Source: Calditenuis sp032249575 (lineage in GTDB: Archaea > Thermoproteota > Nitrososphaeria_A > Caldarchaeales > Calditenuaceae). Taken from it: a stretch of 6,192 nucleotides of DNA. A model generated the notes under the pieces. That model was given only the letters and a program-made list of their open reading frames with translations. It was not told the DNA's origin and did not search any database. The DNA lies in NCBI GenBank assembly GCA_032249575.1, contig JAVVHL010000071.1, positions 1 through 6,192 on the forward strand, in the 5' to 3' direction. A program made the position numbers and the translations under genes. Below are positions 5,743-6,192 of this stretch, in pieces (position 1 is the stretch's first letter; every line of letters starts with the position of its first letter).

Positions 5743-6096
5743 TGCTCGCCTCCCGGAGACGGCCGACTGGATCTGCTTCTGGAGCTCAGAGATCTGGGTC
5801 CTCGTCCTGGCCTCCTGCTTCTCCAGGACCTTCAGCCTCGTGTCGTTCAGGTCCCTCTTCTCCATCAGCTCCGCCATCACCTTCTCCTTCGTCGTCTGGA
5901 TCAGCAGCGGCCCCACCTCCTTGTACACAACTACCTGCTCGTCGGCCTTCGAGAGCTCCTCGAGTGCCAGCTTGATCTCCTCGAGCTCCGCCTGGACCCT
6001 CTGCTTCTCGGAGATCAGGACCGTGAGGGTCTGCTGGAGCTGTTGGAGCCTCGCCAGCTGCTGCTGGACGCTCATCGGCAGCTCTCCTGACGACAT
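5731..6096 (-). CDS. pfdB: Prefoldin subunit beta
   Basis: This is the beta subunit of archaeal prefoldin (GimC), an alpha2-beta4 ATP-independent chaperone that passes unfolded proteins to the thermosome. The 121 residues show the family layout: an N-terminal coiled-coil helix rich in Gln, Leu and Glu (about 8-50), a beta-hairpin with the conserved VYKEVGPLLIQTTKEKV (57-73), and a C-terminal coiled-coil helix with KVLEKQEAR (89-97). The length is typical. ATG 6096 is chosen because ELPMSVQQQL aligns with the usual N-terminus and GAGGAG lies 8 nt upstream. ATG at codon 8 is a weaker alternative. It is the first gene of the minus-strand operon in view and overlaps the phosphoesterase gene by GTGA. 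Confidence 0.95.
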   Translation of the reverse strand: MSSGELPMSVQQQLARLQQLQQTLTVLISEKQRVQAELEEIKLALEELSKADEQVVVYKEVGPLLIQTTKEKVMAELMEKRDLNDTRLKVLEKQEARTRTQISELQKQIQSAVSGRRAEES

Positions 6097-6104
6097 CGGC
6101 TTGA

Positions 6105-6110
6105 CTCCTC
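6105..6110 (-). promoter_or_regulatory. Ribosome binding site of pfdB
   Basis: GAGGAG on the minus strand lies 8 nt before the ATG at 6096 and supports that start. If it is used, transcription must begin upstream of 6110. Confidence 0.5.
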
Positions 6111-6117
6111 ATCCGAT

Positions 6118-6137
6118 GAATTTAAGTGTATTAAGAA
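6118..6137 (-). promoter_or_regulatory. AT-rich promoter block ahead of the pfdB operon
   Basis: This 20-nt block stands out as almost all A/T in very G+C-rich DNA. On the minus strand it contains TTCTTAATAC (6137-6128) and CTTAAATT (6126-6119), both like archaeal TATA boxes. Starts about 26 nt downstream of their centres would fall near 6106 and 6097, just before the pfdB ATG. The block could also serve a divergent plus-strand gene: AGGTG at 6176-6180 followed by ATG at 6190 resembles a ribosome site and start at the right edge. Which element is used cannot be told from the sequence. Confidence 0.5.
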
Positions 6138-6192
6138 CGAGCGATGTCCGCGTCGAGTTTGGGCGTCTTCCGTCCAGGTGTCGAGGCAGATG
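6138..6192. other. Right-edge segment, coding status unclear
   Basis: Three readings compete here. A minus-strand frame ending at a TAA (6133-6131) gives a short tail ending DADIARS. A plus-strand frame opens at ATG 6144. A plus-strand start at ATG 6190 has AGGTG 9 nt before it. The first two have mixed third-position bases, unlike the strongly G/C-ending codons of the sure genes. I see no decisive signal and assign no gene. Confidence 0.25.

Noticed and set aside
1..6192. CRISPR arrays, insertion sequences, defence islands or integrase sites
   Set aside because: No regularly spaced repeats, no transposase or nuclease-effector motifs, and no terminal inverted repeats were seen. Base composition is even apart from short promoter-like spots.

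Overview
The window looks like a G+C-rich archaeal chromosome, probably a thermophile. The evidence is an archaeal-type ribosomal protein uL22, an archaeal prefoldin beta subunit, a stand-alone ACT-domain regulator next to homoserine dehydrogenase, Shine-Dalgarno sites matching an archaeal 16S 3' end (GAGGTG, GGAGG) and heavy use of AGG for Arg and ATA for Ile. The exact lineage cannot be read from this sequence. A TACK-type archaeon is a guess.

Layout. Positions 1-105 (minus) hold the start of an unrecognised gene that runs off the left edge. It diverges from rpl22 (190-645, plus) across an 84-nt gap with an AT-rich spot. A 114-nt gap with two potential hairpins follows. Next come two coupled plus-strand genes: an ACT-domain protein of the predicted homoserine dehydrogenase regulator type (760-1245) and homoserine dehydrogenase (1242-2234). 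Only 6 nt separate the end of homoserine dehydrogenase from the end of a tightly packed minus-strand operon. Read in its own direction, that operon is prefoldin beta (6096-5731), a DHH/DHHA1 phosphoesterase (5734-4691), ECF ATPase 1 (4691-3837), ECF ATPase 2 (3840-3004) and EcfT (3032-2241). Every junction overlaps, by 4, 1, 4 and 29 nt. An AT-rich block at 6118-6137 is the likely operon promoter.

Function. The plus-strand pair makes homoserine for threonine and methionine, with the allosteric ACT module as a separate polypeptide. The minus operon joins a chaperone subunit and a nucleotide phosphoesterase to the complete energy-coupling module (A, A', T) of an ECF vitamin/metal transporter. 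No substrate-binding S component is in the window, so the module probably serves S components encoded elsewhere.

The window is compact and mostly housekeeping. No gene-free stretch exceeds about 115 nt, and no mobile element, CRISPR array, tRNA or rRNA was seen. I found no clear new system. The points most worth a second look are the relocated rpl22, the split regulator with its overlapping start signals, and the unusual coupling residues of EcfT.
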